Counted from the stretch's first letter, positions 13,860-24,757 are shown. The stretch: DNA of 64,000 nt from Polyodon spathula (GCF_017654505.1 NC_054571.1:4310041-4374040), one strand, 5' to 3'. The notes: generated by a model from the sequence alone, not told the origin. Numbers and translations are program-made.

Positions 13860-14717
13860 TCAAACTTTATAATCACTTTCATATTTTTTATCTATTTAGT
13901 TTATTTGTTCACAATAGATTTATTATTTTGCTTTGTTTATTGTAATGTACTGTATATAATATGTGGCAAACTTTTCTGTTTTTTTTTTTTTTTTGTTGTT
14001 GTTTTTTTTGCAAACCTTACCAAATAAAGTTGGATATAAACTAAATTGCAAATGATGCTAATGAGGATTATTGTGTGTTTCAGCTGTTTAAAGACTACCC
14101 TGTTTTCTCTCTCTGGTTATCTTCGGTTTCTTTGTAATCATTTTTTATTGAATTCATGCCAACTAAATGTGCTGCTGTTTTGTATTTTTTTCAAATAACT
14201 CTTAATAAAAGGGGGCTCAGTAATGTTTATAAACCAAATAAAAGTCCTTTAAAAGCAGTGTGTGCAGCGAATGCTGGCAGACCCTCGGGACCAAGACGCT
14301 TATACCTAAAACAAATATAAGCATGAGAGATCAATGAAATGTAGAATTTCAATTTTACCTTCTGTATAAACAGTAGATATATTTATTCCAAGTAAGCATT
14401 TTTTCTGATTTTTATCCAAGAACAATATTCTGTGGAGTAGCCATGCCTGACCGAATAGCAAGGAGCATTCATCCTTCGCAAAGACCATGACTGACAACCT
14501 AGTGAGCCAGCACACTTGCTTTCACAATTTGATACTGACAGAAATCTCATTGGGATCCCATTAGAATTCCAGTGTGCAACCTTTGCAGAACCAGTACAGA
14601 GCAATCTGGTATGAAAAAGAGCATAGCTATCTGTTGTATTCTTCTTGTTTAGATTCATTTTGTATACCATAGTTTTCAGAGTATAACACACACCCATTTA
14701 TACAATTGAGGGTGATG
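13860..14717. other. Unassigned AT-rich stretch
   Basis: Contains poly(T) at about 13978-14008. No gene or recognised element. Confidence 0.45.
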
Positions 14718-14975
14718 AAGAAGGGTGTGTGGAATACATCAAGGCTTGTTATCTAAGACCTGTTTTTAAATTTGGCACATATCCCATGAACACGCAACAT
14801 ACACAGGAGCACATGCACGTGTCACACAGTTCCATGCTGCGTATTGCAGAGCACAGCTGAGATGAAACAGGAGGAGACACCACTAAAACTGTAATAATAT
14901 TGAAATATGCAGGCTCCCTGTGAAGCATGTGAGAGCTGCAGGTAGTGGAACACAGTACTGAGTTTGAGCAACAGT
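14718..14975 (+). repeat. Left copy of long direct repeat flanking the fold-back gypsy element
   Basis: Bases 14718-14963 are identical to 17905-18150 (246 bp). After four mismatched bases (TTGA against CAAT) the match resumes for GCAACAGT. The repeat begins AAGAAGGGTGTGTGG. It contains no recognised element. The two copies enclose the gypsy-derived block exactly, apart from a short inverted LTR snippet on the right. Confidence 0.95.
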
Positions 14976-15080
14976 TATTTTGCCCTGCAACACTTTATTT
15001 TTGTTTATTTAAAATAAAATAGTTATTTTTTTGAACTGCAGTCTGTCTCTGGGCCTCTATCCACTCGCCAGCCTGCCACA
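14974..15080 (+). mobile_element. 5' LTR remnant (last ~107 bp)
   Basis: Matches the end of the LTR at 17456-17873, including AAAATAGTTATTTTTTT, CAGTCTGTCTCTGGGCC and the terminal CCACTCGCCAGCCTGCCACA. The first ~310 bp of the LTR are absent; the cut lies at TTATTTTGCCCT, right at the end of the flanking repeat. Confidence 0.88.
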
Positions 15081-15101
15081 TTTGGTGTCAGAAGTGGGAT
15101 A
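15081..15101 (+). other. Probable primer-binding site region
   Basis: TTTGGTGTCAGAAGTGGGAT follows the LTR terminus directly. A TGGTGTCAGAAGTGGGA-like site at this position is the common start of the internal region in vertebrate gypsy elements, where a tRNA primes minus-strand synthesis. The tRNA identity was not checked. Confidence 0.6.
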
Positions 15102-15154
15102 GCGCCACCTAGAGGCTAAGAGCAGTATTTATTTTTTTTTTGAGAAAAAAAAAA

Positions 15155-15679
15155 ATGGGAACAGAAGAGCAAACAGCGGCAAAGGCAGGAAAAGCAGCAG
15201 CTGGGCAATGCCTTCAAGAAATGTAAGCTGCTACAGCCACCGCTGGAGGACCCGGCCAGCCTCTTCCCCTGGTGTTCCTGGTGAGGGAAGGAGGACCATT
15301 TTTGGCAGGTCCTGCCCAGATTGCCACCGGCAAACTGGTGTGGCCGGTGTGAGGAGGACGGCCACAACTGGGCAGGATGCCCCTACAACCAGGCCCAGGA
15401 AGAGGTGCCGTGTTCACCATCCGGGCATCAGGGGCCACCCCACTACCTCCAGCACCACCACCTTCACCACCGTCCCAGGAGATCTGGGACTGGTTGATGC
15501 ACCCTGAGGCAGACCTCGTCCACGATCTCCCCATAGTTATCAACACGCTGTGGCGTCGAGATGGGGAGAGGTGGGAACAGTGGGAGGAACAACACCACCC
15601 AGCCTCCTTCCCAGAGGTTGCCCTCATGGTGGTTAATTACCTGGCGGTAGACATGGGAGATCCCCGGTCACTCCAATAA
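15155..15679 (+). pseudogene. Gypsy gag remnant with zinc knuckle
   Basis: Gag packages element RNA. A short frame opens at the ATG at 15155 (MGTEEQTAAKAGKAAAGQ) and stops by 15225. In another frame a zinc knuckle is clear: C at 15339, then CGRC-EEDG-H-NWAG-C ending at 15380, matching CX2CX4HX4C. A third frame, to the stop at 15677-15679, carries an acidic segment with EIWDWLMHPEADLVHDL and RRDGERWEQWEEQHH. At least two frameshifts separate these parts. No protease or reverse transcriptase follows; the reading passes directly into a GC-rich tandem array. Gag is firm from the zinc knuckle; exact family is not assigned. Confidence 0.75.
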
Positions 15680-15680
15680 A

Positions 15681-17260
15681 GAGACGGTGAGCCGCCTTCC
15701 CGAGAGCCAGAGAGGGGTGAGCCGCCTTCCCGGGAGCCAGAGAGGGGCGAGGAGCTGCCGTCTCCCCCAGAGCCAGAGAGGGGCGAGGAGCTGCCGTCGC
15801 TCCCAGAGCCAGAGGCGGGTGAGGAGCTGCCGTCGCCCCCTGGTGGCAGAGAGGCGGCGGCGGCGGCCCGGCTCCCTCTGGTGGCGGAGGCGGCGCGGCG
15901 GCGCGGCCCAGAGCCAGAGAGGGGTGAGGAGCAGCTGTCGCTCCCAGAGCCAGAGAGGGGTGAGGAGGCGGCCCGCCGTCGCTCCCAGAGCCAGAGAGGC
16001 GTGAGGAGCTGCCGTCGCTCCCAGAGCCAGAGAGGGAGGAGGAGGCCCGTCGCCCCCTGAGCCAGAGGCGGCGGATCGGCGGCCGCTCCCAGAGCCAGAG
16101 GCGGAGGAGGATCTGCCCGGCTCCCAGAGCCGGAGGCGGCGGAGGATCTGCCGTCGCTCCCAGAGCCGGAGAGGGAGGCGGATCGGCCGTCGCTCCCAGA
16201 GCCAGAGAGGGAGGCGGATCTGCCGTCGCTCCCAGAGGTGGAGAGGGAGGAGGATCTGCCGTCGCTCCCAGAGCCAGAGAGGGAGGAGGATCTGCTCCCG
16301 CTCCCAGCGGAGAGAGGGAGGCGGATCTGCTGTCGCTCCCAGAGCCAGAGAGGCGAGGAGGATCTGGCCGTCGCTCCCAGAGGCAGAGAGGGAGGAGGAT
16401 CTGCCGTCGCTCCCAGAGCCAGAGAGGGAGGAGGATCTGCCGTCGCTCCCAGAGCCAGAGAGGGAGGCGGAGCCTCCGTCCCTCCCAGAGCCAGAGAGGA
16501 GTGAGGAGCCGCCGTCGCTCCCCCCTCTCTGCCTGGGAGAGGGGATGAGGAGGGAGCGCCGCCGCCTCCCAGAGCCAGAGAGGGAGGAGGAGCTGCCGTC
16601 CTCCTCAGAGCCCGAGAGGGAGGAGCCGCTCCCGCTCTCAGAGCTCTGGGGGCGCCGGCCGCCGCCGCCCCTCTCCGCCTCCAGAGGGAGCAGGGCCGCC
16701 GCCGCCGCCTCCGCCACCAGAGGGAGCTGGGAGCGCCGGCAGATCCTCCTCCGCTCTCCAGCTCTGGGAGCGACGGCAGATCCTCCTCCCTCTCTGGCTC
16801 TGGGAGCGACGGCAGATCCTCCTCCCTCTCTGGCTCTGGGAGCGACGGCAGATCCGCCTCCCTCTCTGGCTCTGGGAGCGACACCAGAGGGAGCCTCCCT
16901 CTCTGCCTCTGGGACCAGAGGGCAGCTCCTCCGCCCTCTCTGGCTCTGGGAGCGACGGCAGATCCTCCTCCCTCTCTGGCTCTGGGAGCGACAGCAGATC
17001 CTCCTCCCTCTCTGGCTCTGGGAGCGACAGCAGATCCGCCGCCCTCCGCTCTGGGAGCGGGAGCAGAGGCCGCCGGGCCGCCGCTCCGCCACCAGAGGGA
17101 GCCGGGCCTCCTCACCCGCCTCCGGCACCAGGGAAGCCGGCTCGCCTCTCCGCCACCAGAGGGACCGGTGGATCTCCCATGCCTCCGCCACCAGAGGGAG
17201 CCACCATGCCATCGCCGCCTCCGCCACCAGAGGGAGCCGGGCCGCCGTCGCCACTGTTAC
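15681..17260. repeat. GC-rich minisatellite arranged as an inverted array
   Basis: To about 16640 the unit reads roughly GAGCTGCCGTCGCTCCCAGA plus GCCAGAGAGGG-GAG (33-39 bases), and it codes Glu/Pro-rich repeats of the LPSLPEPEREED type. From about 16730 the reverse complement of the same unit is repeated (GGCTCTGGGAGCGACGGCAG). Sequences outside the array are also mirrored: CATGGGAGATCCCCGGT at 15653 and its inverse at about 17164-17184. The switch point lies around 16640-16740. Long open frames on both strands here (492 and 533 codons on minus) result from the repeat composition, not from separate genes. Confidence 0.85.
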
Positions 17261-17455
17261 CTTGGACATCTCGGGGCCCCCTCAACCAAAGAAGGCTTGG
17301 GGGCTCCGACATCAACCCCGCCCACCACCACCCACCATAACAGCCCACCCAAGGGACATAATTGGACTCTTGGGAAGGTGGTGGTGCTAGGGGTAGTGGG
17401 GTGGCCCCTGATGCCGGGGGTGAACGTTGTACCTCTTCCTGGGCCTGGTTGTAGG
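17261..17455 (-). pseudogene. Inverted second copy of the gag segment downstream of the zinc knuckle
   Basis: Read on the minus strand from 17455 it gives CCCTACAACCAGGCCCAGGA then AGAGGT and GGCATCAGGGGCCACCCCAC, the same order as 15379-15450 on the plus strand, coding CPYNQAQEEV. The two copies then diverge, so the right arm is not a fresh copy of the left one. It meets the 3' LTR at a GGCA shared by both sequences. Confidence 0.8.
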
Positions 17456-17873
17456 GGCAGAGCAAAGCTCTGCCCTTTAAATTGGCAGGGATGGGGTTAA
17501 CTTCCCCTGGACCGCCAACGGGTTTATTATGTTCAGGTGGCTGGGGTTGATTAGTTGATTAGGTTGATTAACGATCAATCAGCGCCCAGCCACCTGACAT
17601 AAAAGGAGGCCTCAGCTTCTCATTTGGGAGAAGGGAGCTGAGGAAGCAGGTTGGTGTTTGTTTTGTGGTTTTTTTTTTTTTCTAAATCCAGTGAAGGCAT
17701 TGCCCAGCCTGGAAACTTTATTTTTGTAAGTTTTGTTTTTGCTTTATTTCTGTTTGAGTATCTGTTATTTTGCCCTTGTGCAGGCTTTATTTTTGTTTAT
17801 TTATAATAAAATAGTTATTTTTTTATAACTGCAGTCTGTCTCTGGGCCTCTATCCACTCGCCAGCCTGCCACA
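17456..17873 (+). mobile_element. 3' LTR of the fold-back gypsy element
   Basis: Runs from GGCAGAGCAAAGCTCTGCCC to CCAGCCTGCCACA. It closely matches the LTR at 25924-26340. The first bases of the LTR (TGT) are replaced by the inverted gag at a microhomology. It contains CATAAAAGG near 17600 (TATA-like) and AATAAAATAG near 17805. Confidence 0.88.
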
Positions 17874-17904
17874 CAAATAAAGCAAAAATAAAACTGACAA
17901 AAAT
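17874..17904 (-). other. Inverted snippet of LTR sequence at the right junction
   Basis: CAAATAAAGCAAAAATAAAA followed by CTGACAAAAAT is nearly the reverse complement of LTR positions about 17718-17750 (TTTTTGTAAGTTTTGTTTTT then GCTTTATTTC). It lies between the LTR end and the right flanking repeat, as expected from a template-switch repair patch. Confidence 0.65.
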
Positions 17905-18162
17905 AAGAAGGGTGTGTGGAATACATCAAGGCTTGTTATCTAAGACCTGTTTTTAAATTTGGCACATATCCCATGAACACGCAACATACACAGGAGCACA
18001 TGCACGTGTCACACAGTTCCATGCTGCGTATTGCAGAGCACAGCTGAGATGAAACAGGAGGAGACACCACTAAAACTGTAATAATATTGAAATATGCAGG
18101 CTCCCTGTGAAGCATGTGAGAGCTGCAGGTAGTGGAACACAGTACTGAGTCAATGCAACAGT
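17905..18162 (+). repeat. Right copy of long direct repeat flanking the fold-back gypsy element
   Basis: The first 246 bp are identical to 14718-14963; see the left copy. After it the sequence continues ATAACAACTGCAACC and is unlike the left side. Confidence 0.95.
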
Positions 18163-18473
18163 ATAACAACTGCAACCAGTTGCATAAAATAAACAAATGC
18201 ATGCTTGTGTGATGTTTTATTCATGCTATTAATTACATATTATTTACAACTGATGTCCTGTGCATCACAGTGGTTACACTAGGCAGACATGGTATAGTAT
18301 ATATTTTACATAAAAAAGGATATACTAAATTAAAACACATCAACTAAAATATATTTGACAGAGTATAATTTGTATATTGTGGTAAGTTAGCTGTTAATAA
18401 AATGCATAATATAACAAAACAATGTAAAACTTGTATAAAATAGTATGCATTATAAAAAATATAATTGTATTCT

Positions 18474-18791
18474 AGCATTCAAAATTCTAAAAGGTATTGA
18501 CAGTGTTGACCCAAGGGACTTTTTCAGCCTGAAAAAAGAAACAAGGACCAGGGGTCACAAATGGAGATTAGACAAAGGGGCATTCAGAACAGAAAATAGG
18601 AGGCACTTTTTTACACAGAGAATTGTGAGGGTCTGGAATCAACTCTCCAGTAATGTTGTTGAAGCTGACACCCTGGGATCCTTCAAGAAGCTGCTTGATG
18701 AGATTTTGGGATCAATAAGCTACTAACAACCAAACGAGCAAGATGGGCCGAATGGCCTCCTCTCGTTTGTAAACTTTCTTATGTTCTTATA
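18474..18791 (+). pseudogene. CR1 LINE 3' end (5'-truncated copy)
   Basis: Codes the last ~83 residues of CR1 ORF2 in one frame, from FKILKGIDSVDPRDF through TRGHKWRLDKGAFRTENRRH and VRVWNQLSSNVVEADTLGSF to a stop at 18724-18726. A short 3' UTR follows (GAGCAAGATGGGCCGAATGG), ending with CTTTCTTATGTTCTTAT. The coding block corresponds to the C-terminal end of vertebrate CR1 reverse transcriptase proteins (RxxFFTxRVVRxWNxLP). Severe 5' truncation is normal for LINE insertions. The frame is intact over the copied part but has no start or catalytic domain. Confidence 0.9.
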
Positions 18792-19076
18792 TATTCAGCA
18801 GTGAATCATACTGACCATTTCTAGAATGAACTGTTCAGCCACTCTTGAAACTGAAGCACATCACTGAGCCCGCAGATGATTACAAACAGATGATCTTCTT
18901 TTCTAGGTGATCAGTCAAAGACATTTCTTTGGATCAGTTAACTCTTGTTTATGCATGGATTGTGGGATACTAGAAGATTAATGGTAGCTCTATATTTTCT
19001 GTGGTGTGATTAGTTGCAAACTTGCTTGGACTTCAAAAACAAATGTGGCTATAATGCTGTCCTTGAACATAAGTCT

Positions 19077-19243
<167 letters not shown>

Positions 19244-19967
19244 ATAGGACATTTTTTATACAATACATAATAAATATGTTTACTGACTTGAACATGTAAC
19301 ACGACTTGAACATGACTGTTTGGATTTAGTTTTGTTTGAAAGTTTGCAAATGTCAAAAGCTACATAGTGAGTGTTATTTATAATAATTGGTGTGATGCAA
19401 AGTTAACATAAAATACATGAGCTACGTTTCACATTAAGTCAAAGTTTATTTTATTTTCTTTGATTATAATCCGTATGAACTAAGATACAACTGTGTAGAT
19501 GTGACTGTTGTAACATTATTTTGCAAACCTAAATAAAAACGGTCACAAGGCAAACCTATTAAGATATTTAAGAAAAAATGAATGAATAGTTATTTACAGT
19601 GCTGACTACAGGGGGTAAAGGGAGGGGGGCAACCGTACCGGGGCCTGAGCTTGTTAATCCCTTAGCTCTATAGCCTAACATTAATTCCATCACATTAACA
19701 GTAGCTACATTAACTTACTGTAGGTCCTAATATATCTGATAACTATAAATACATGAAAAAGGTTTTCTACTCCCATCTGTGTTTTGCCGCGTCCCCCCCC
19801 CAGAATATCTGGTCCTCGTTTTGATGAGCCCTTCAAAGTCAACAGCATAACCTACCAAAACGTATTTTTCTCCCGCTGGATGAGTACAGACACTATGGAT
19901 TATTTTCCAGGCTATTGTTAATGTAACACGCAAGGAGTCACTTCCTTTGTTGCTGCTGGGTTTATTA

Positions 19968-20480
19968 TTATTAGGCTTCCAGGCCATAGGCTGGGAAGCC
20001 TATTGGTACAGCTGGGATTGTTCTTCTTATTATTTTTCTTTCCGCCAGAGTTGCACCAAAACTCCCCAGATTCGGTAGGCTGGTAGGTGCTTATGGGAAG
20101 ATGGAAAATGCTAAAGTACTTATGTCGTAAGTCACATGGTTTGGCCTCCATATTGGAATAGTTTTTTTTTTTTTTTTTTTTGCCTAAATGTAAAAATTCG
20201 TCTTTTAAAAACAACTTCTTGCAGAGTGCTGAAAGTTGGTATAGTTGTTCAGGGATAGTCCAAGATTAATAGGTTGTGTGGTATGGCATCAAAATCACAC
20301 TGTACAGTCGTCATAATCAAACTACAAAGATCTTCTCCCAAACTGCTAGTCCGATTGAAACAAACCCAGTGGTATACATGATCGTAGTGTAGTTGTCTTT
20401 AAACAGTGTTAAAGGGAAGTTGCTACAATAAAAAAAAAAACATGGCCACCACATTGGATGACATCATCAACTTACAAAAC
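19968..20480 (+). repeat. Hairpin-headed dispersed repeat, copy 1
   Basis: Starts with an inverted repeat TAGGCTTCCAGGCCATA / GGCTGGGAAGCCTA and runs to GGATGACATCATCAACTTAC. The blocks GATTGAAACAAACCCAGTGG and TTAAAGGGAAGTTGCTACAA recur in the copy at 20722-20932. No coding potential; family not recognised. Confidence 0.6.
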
Positions 20481-20550
20481 CGGCTAATATCCTTGTAGAG
20501 TGCAGATAGGCCCATGGTTACTATGGAACACATAGTAACACATGTATGCT

Positions 20551-20555
<5 letters not shown>

Positions 20556-20581
<26 letters not shown>
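20556..20581. repeat. (TA)n microsatellite
   Basis: Thirteen TA units. Confidence 0.9.
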
Positions 20582-20721
20582 TGCCCGCGACCTCTGACCT
20601 TTCCTAAAGGTCAAAAGTAAAACTTATAACTCCTGAAAGAGTGCACATAAGGTCATAGTTATTATGTAAAAATGGCATTCTGCACTAATTGCAAAAGTGT
20701 TTAGTACTCGTATTGGCATTA

Positions 20722-20756
20722 GGCCCATAGGGCTAGGAAGCCTATTGTTATTGGTG

Positions 20757-20790
<34 letters not shown>

Positions 20791-20932
20791 GTAGTATTAT
20801 TATTGTGATTGAAACAAACCCAATGGCACATACGATTGTAGTGTGGTTGTCTTTAAAAGGTGTTAAAGGGAAGTTGCTACAATAAAAAACATGGCGGCCA
20901 TGTTGGATGACATCATCAACATACAAAACTGG
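20722..20932 (+). repeat. Hairpin-headed dispersed repeat, copy 2 with (ATT)n
   Basis: Starts AGGCCCATAGGGCTAGGAAG, then an (ATT)n tract at 20757-20799. It rejoins copy 1 at GATTGAAACAAACCCAATGG and ends GGATGACATCATCAACATAC. The central part of copy 1 is missing. Confidence 0.6.
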
Positions 20933-21031
20933 TTTAAAAATAATGTACTTATTTGGGCTGATGCTCTTACTGAAGAAATATTTATTATTGTATAATTTTG
21001 AAGAATATATGCTTTATTTAAAAAGAATGCT

Positions 21032-21658
21032 TGTAACAGGGGAGATCTGTGCTGACTGTCTGGTGCATGCACAGTTCTGCAGGAAGAGGGCAGCATCCCG
21101 TATGATCCACCTGTCAGTCATGGCAATGACACGGAAAAGTGGGTGAGGGTGTGTGGTCTCTCCCTCTCTCTGAATGGTTGAGAGGTGGGCCTTGGGGGAT
21201 TGCTGGGCCTATAAAATAATGCTCAGTTGTTCCCTCAGCTCTGCCCCTATAGGATGACAAACGAGGGAGAGGAAGCTCTTTTGCCAGACTGAGAATGGCC
21301 GGAGAACAAAAACAAGGAAGAAAATAAATATTGGGGTGACGGAGAAATCGTGGGCAGACCCCAAAGTATAGACCGTAGTCTGAGGGAACAGTGGAGTGTA
21401 TGACGGAGACCCAGACCATGCGTGTAGCAACAGTTGGGGAAACGCTGCAGAGTACAGTACCTTTATTTTGTAGTTTTCTTAGTAGAGTTTTGTTTTCCCT
21501 TTTTCTTTGTGCCTTTTGTTTTCATTATTATTTTGAGCACTTGTATGTGCACTGGACTGCCTGTTAACCAGTGCCAGTGCGCCTGAGGAGCATTACAAAT
21601 AAAGTTCTGTCTCATGTGTTAGTGAATTCTTCACCACCCTTCTACTGTGCTGTAAATA
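21032..21658 (+). mobile_element. Probable solo LTR with ATGCT target duplication
   Basis: Begins TGTAACAGGGGAG and is flanked by ATGCT at 21027-21031 and 21659-21663. It contains CCTATAAAATAATG near 21209 (TATA box) and AATAAAG near 21597 (poly(A) signal) in plus order. The 3' end reads CTGTAAATA where CTGTTACA would be expected, so the terminal CA is lost or the limit is off by a few bases. Confidence 0.62.
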
Positions 21659-22329
21659 ATGCTTTATATAAAATAAATCTACTTACATCTGCCATTTTTC
21701 TATTGGAAATGAAAAAATACAATGTATTGTGGGTTAATCTCCACCTCAAGTGTACTTCACTTGTAACATATAAAGAGAATATTTTAGGGTGCATCGAAGT
21801 GCATTTTGGGTGCTCCCTAAACATTGGGACACTCAAGATGGCCAACGGGCAAAGTAGTGCACTAAACTTCGTGTAGTGTGCAATTTGCAACTGTAAAGTT
21901 GGTCTCAGATGAACATCCCCTTAACCAATCATTGTTCATTTTACTGAGAACATGATTATGTGATGTCACGCAATACTCCCGCCTCCTTTACATTTGAAAA
22001 AAAGAGCACCCGAGAAAAAGGAATGCCTGAGATTGAGATTGAGAACAACGCTGGAGTTTTCAGATCAGAGGGAAACTAATCTGACATATTTCACGTGTAA
22101 CACTGTGAAATGTTTAAAAAGAGACATTTATTCCAGAAAGGTTAATATAAGATAAATAAATACAATTACAGGGCACAAAATAACCACCGGCAGCAAAAAA
22201 GAAAACATGCTGCAAATTAATGATGGGCAAACAGAGGTAGGGTGGCTGTTAGACCGAGTTCAATATGACCGTGCTTCCAAGAATCTTCAATCACACGTGT
22301 TCACTGCGTGATTTTTCCATCTGTGAGCC

Positions 22330-23068
22330 TGTGACAGAAATACAGTTAAATCTCCCACCAGACCTGTGAGGGCGGTAAGCAGCAAGAACAGACTTCTTTG
22401 GACAGGCTGGTCTGACAGTTCTTTTCCAGGATTCAAGAGAAGTCGGTCAGCCTGGAAGGAGGCGAGACTCTGTTGCAATGGTGCATTGTCCAAGAAGGGA
22501 AATTACCTGGCAGCCACAGATTGGAGAGGTGGTTGCACTTGTTAACCAAGGGGTCATGTGTGACAGCATAAAAGGGGAGAGAGAATCTGTTCCTTTGCTT
22601 TGGTTTAATTTGAGTAGAACCAAGAAGGACAGTAAAAGTAACCACAAACAGTAAAAAGGTGAGTGTTGTGTTTTGTTTGTTTGTAATTGTCTTGTCTTGT
22701 CTTGTACGTTACAAGACAGATAATACAGTTCTGGAGCTGTCGCCAAGGGCCAGCATTAAACCGGACAACACTGCACCATTGTCACAAATATAAACCTGTA
22801 TTACGAGCACTACTGCATGCACCCAGGACTGGTGACAGTGTTGGTATTATTGTGGGGCAGATATCGTTTATTATTTGGGACTGTCTGTTCTTGTTAAATA
22901 CCCAGTGCTATACACTTTGGTGTGTATTCCCGGGGAATTATTGTTTGGTTACCAGACCTGAAATCTCCAAAACAAAACATTTCCAAACTGGATTACAATT
23001 ATCTCTGTCTGCTTCTTTCACGCATTGCACCACTCCTGCACCTGCTCCCACTCAGCCACTCTGTCACA
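22330..23068 (+). mobile_element. Solo LTR, TGTGACAG...CTGTCACA
   Basis: The ends TGTGACAG and CTGTCACA are exact inverted repeats. Flanks are GAGCC (22325-22329) and AAGCC (23069-23073), a 4/5 match fitting a 5-bp target duplication. GCATAAAAGGGG near 22567 is TATA-like and ATTAAA lies near 22755. No internal region is present. Confidence 0.8.
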
Positions 23069-23188
23069 AAGCCCCACGCCAAATGTTTAAAAAGAAAGAC
23101 GGAAGAGAGCTGTCTAAACCGGCAGTGAAGTGTTCTAGGATTTACCTAATGTTCAGGTAAGCAATGTGTGCACAGCAATTTGTCCCTG

Positions 23189-23238
<50 letters not shown>
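23189..23238. repeat. (AAT)n microsatellite
   Basis: About 16 uninterrupted AAT units. Confidence 0.95.
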
Positions 23239-23239
<1 letters not shown>

Positions 23240-24469
23240 TGAACTTACAGTTGTAAAGTATTGTAGAAAGGATGAGATTAGACAGAATGATATTGAATTG
23301 TGACAGAACGGGCTTAAAATTGTAATACTTAAAAATCAAATGGTGCAATCCTCATTCTAACTCCTTTCATGTCTTTAGTGTATCAATTTTTTATTTATAC
23401 AGACGTTTAAATGGCCAGTACTGTTTTGTAATTCAGTGTTACTCCCCCCAAAACACCAATGCTAAAAATGAACACACAATAGGTAGATCATTGTTAGTTT
23501 TGCTCAAATTCTTACACCAAAAAAAAACAAAAACTGAGTAAGCATCTATGACACAGTTAAGAAGCAGCTCCCTACATTATGAAATGAGTAGGAGAGATAA
23601 CATAATCGTGAACGAAACACAGTCAGACAGTTTTCCTGAAAATCTATCGTTTTTACCTTTCCCTTCACTGACATCACTTGTTTGTGCTGTTGTATGACTA
23701 AGGCTGTATTTTTTTATGGATGGATCTCATTATTTTCATGAATCAGAACCAGTGCGGTGTAATAATAATATCTAATTCTCCGTGAAAATCTACATTTCTG
23801 AAAGAATACTATTTTTAACATTTAAAAATGCATTGATTAAACTTGCTTACCCTAAATTATGAAACACATGGCATGAGGGTTTTCAAAAAGCTTTCTTACA
23901 GGACACAGATAAGCGTTATATTTACTCTTGTTGACAGGCTGACCGAGTTAGTAAAAATACCCTGAATATTTACTTTTTTGCCAAATTACCCTTTGTATTT
24001 TTTCAGTATCAGAGTTTATGTTTTTAAATTGGATTTTTTACACCACTTTATTTTTACAACTGCAAAGTGACCTATATTTTATTTCTGTAACAATTAGTGT
24101 GTGAATCACTCAGAAAACATTGACTTCTGTTTCTTTCAATTCAAATCTCATCAACATAACAGGCTCTCTGTATTCCTTTTTTGCTGTTTTATGAAGGAGT
24201 ATGAAATTGGCTTGTTGCCTTTTCCCCCCCGTAGAACTGCCTTGGTTTGTTACATAATTGAGAATTGTTAAAAATGCTGTCATTAATATTTGTGCAGTAC
24301 TGTATATTCTGTGGTGATTAGCATCAAATCAAGTTGCATTCAAAACTGTGCCAAATGTGTAATTGTGTGTGTCTCAATTCATATTTTGGGAATCACTTAA
24401 ATATTTTATTTTGTAAAGGTGGTTTTGAAACCTGTTTTTTTAGGGTTAAAATCTGACAAAATAGAGAAT
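23239..24469. other. Unassigned AT-rich stretch
   Basis: No gene or repeat recognised. Confidence 0.45.
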
Positions 24470-24757
24470 CTATATTCATAAACACTGTCCTGGATATCCT
24501 GCATATATGCTATTAATGTACCTGTGAATTAGTAATGTTGTTCCATGAGCTACAGTGCCTATAGGAAGCATTCACCCCCCCTTGGGCGTTTTCACAGTTT
24601 GTTGTGTTACAACCTGAAATCTTAATGCATTTAAATGGGATTTTTTGCCTTTGATTTACACAACCTACTCAACATTTTGAAGAGTTAATGAATAATAAAA
24701 AAAAAAAAAAAAAAAAAAACTGAAATGTCTTGGTTAGATAAGTATTCACCCCCTGAG

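Noticed and set aside
15637..17269. Two long minus-strand open frames (492 and 533 codons) rich in Ser, Gly, Leu, Pro
   Set aside because: They lie wholly in the inverted GC-rich minisatellite. Their composition follows from the repeat unit, the plus strand is open over parts as well, and they cross the inversion point without any domain.
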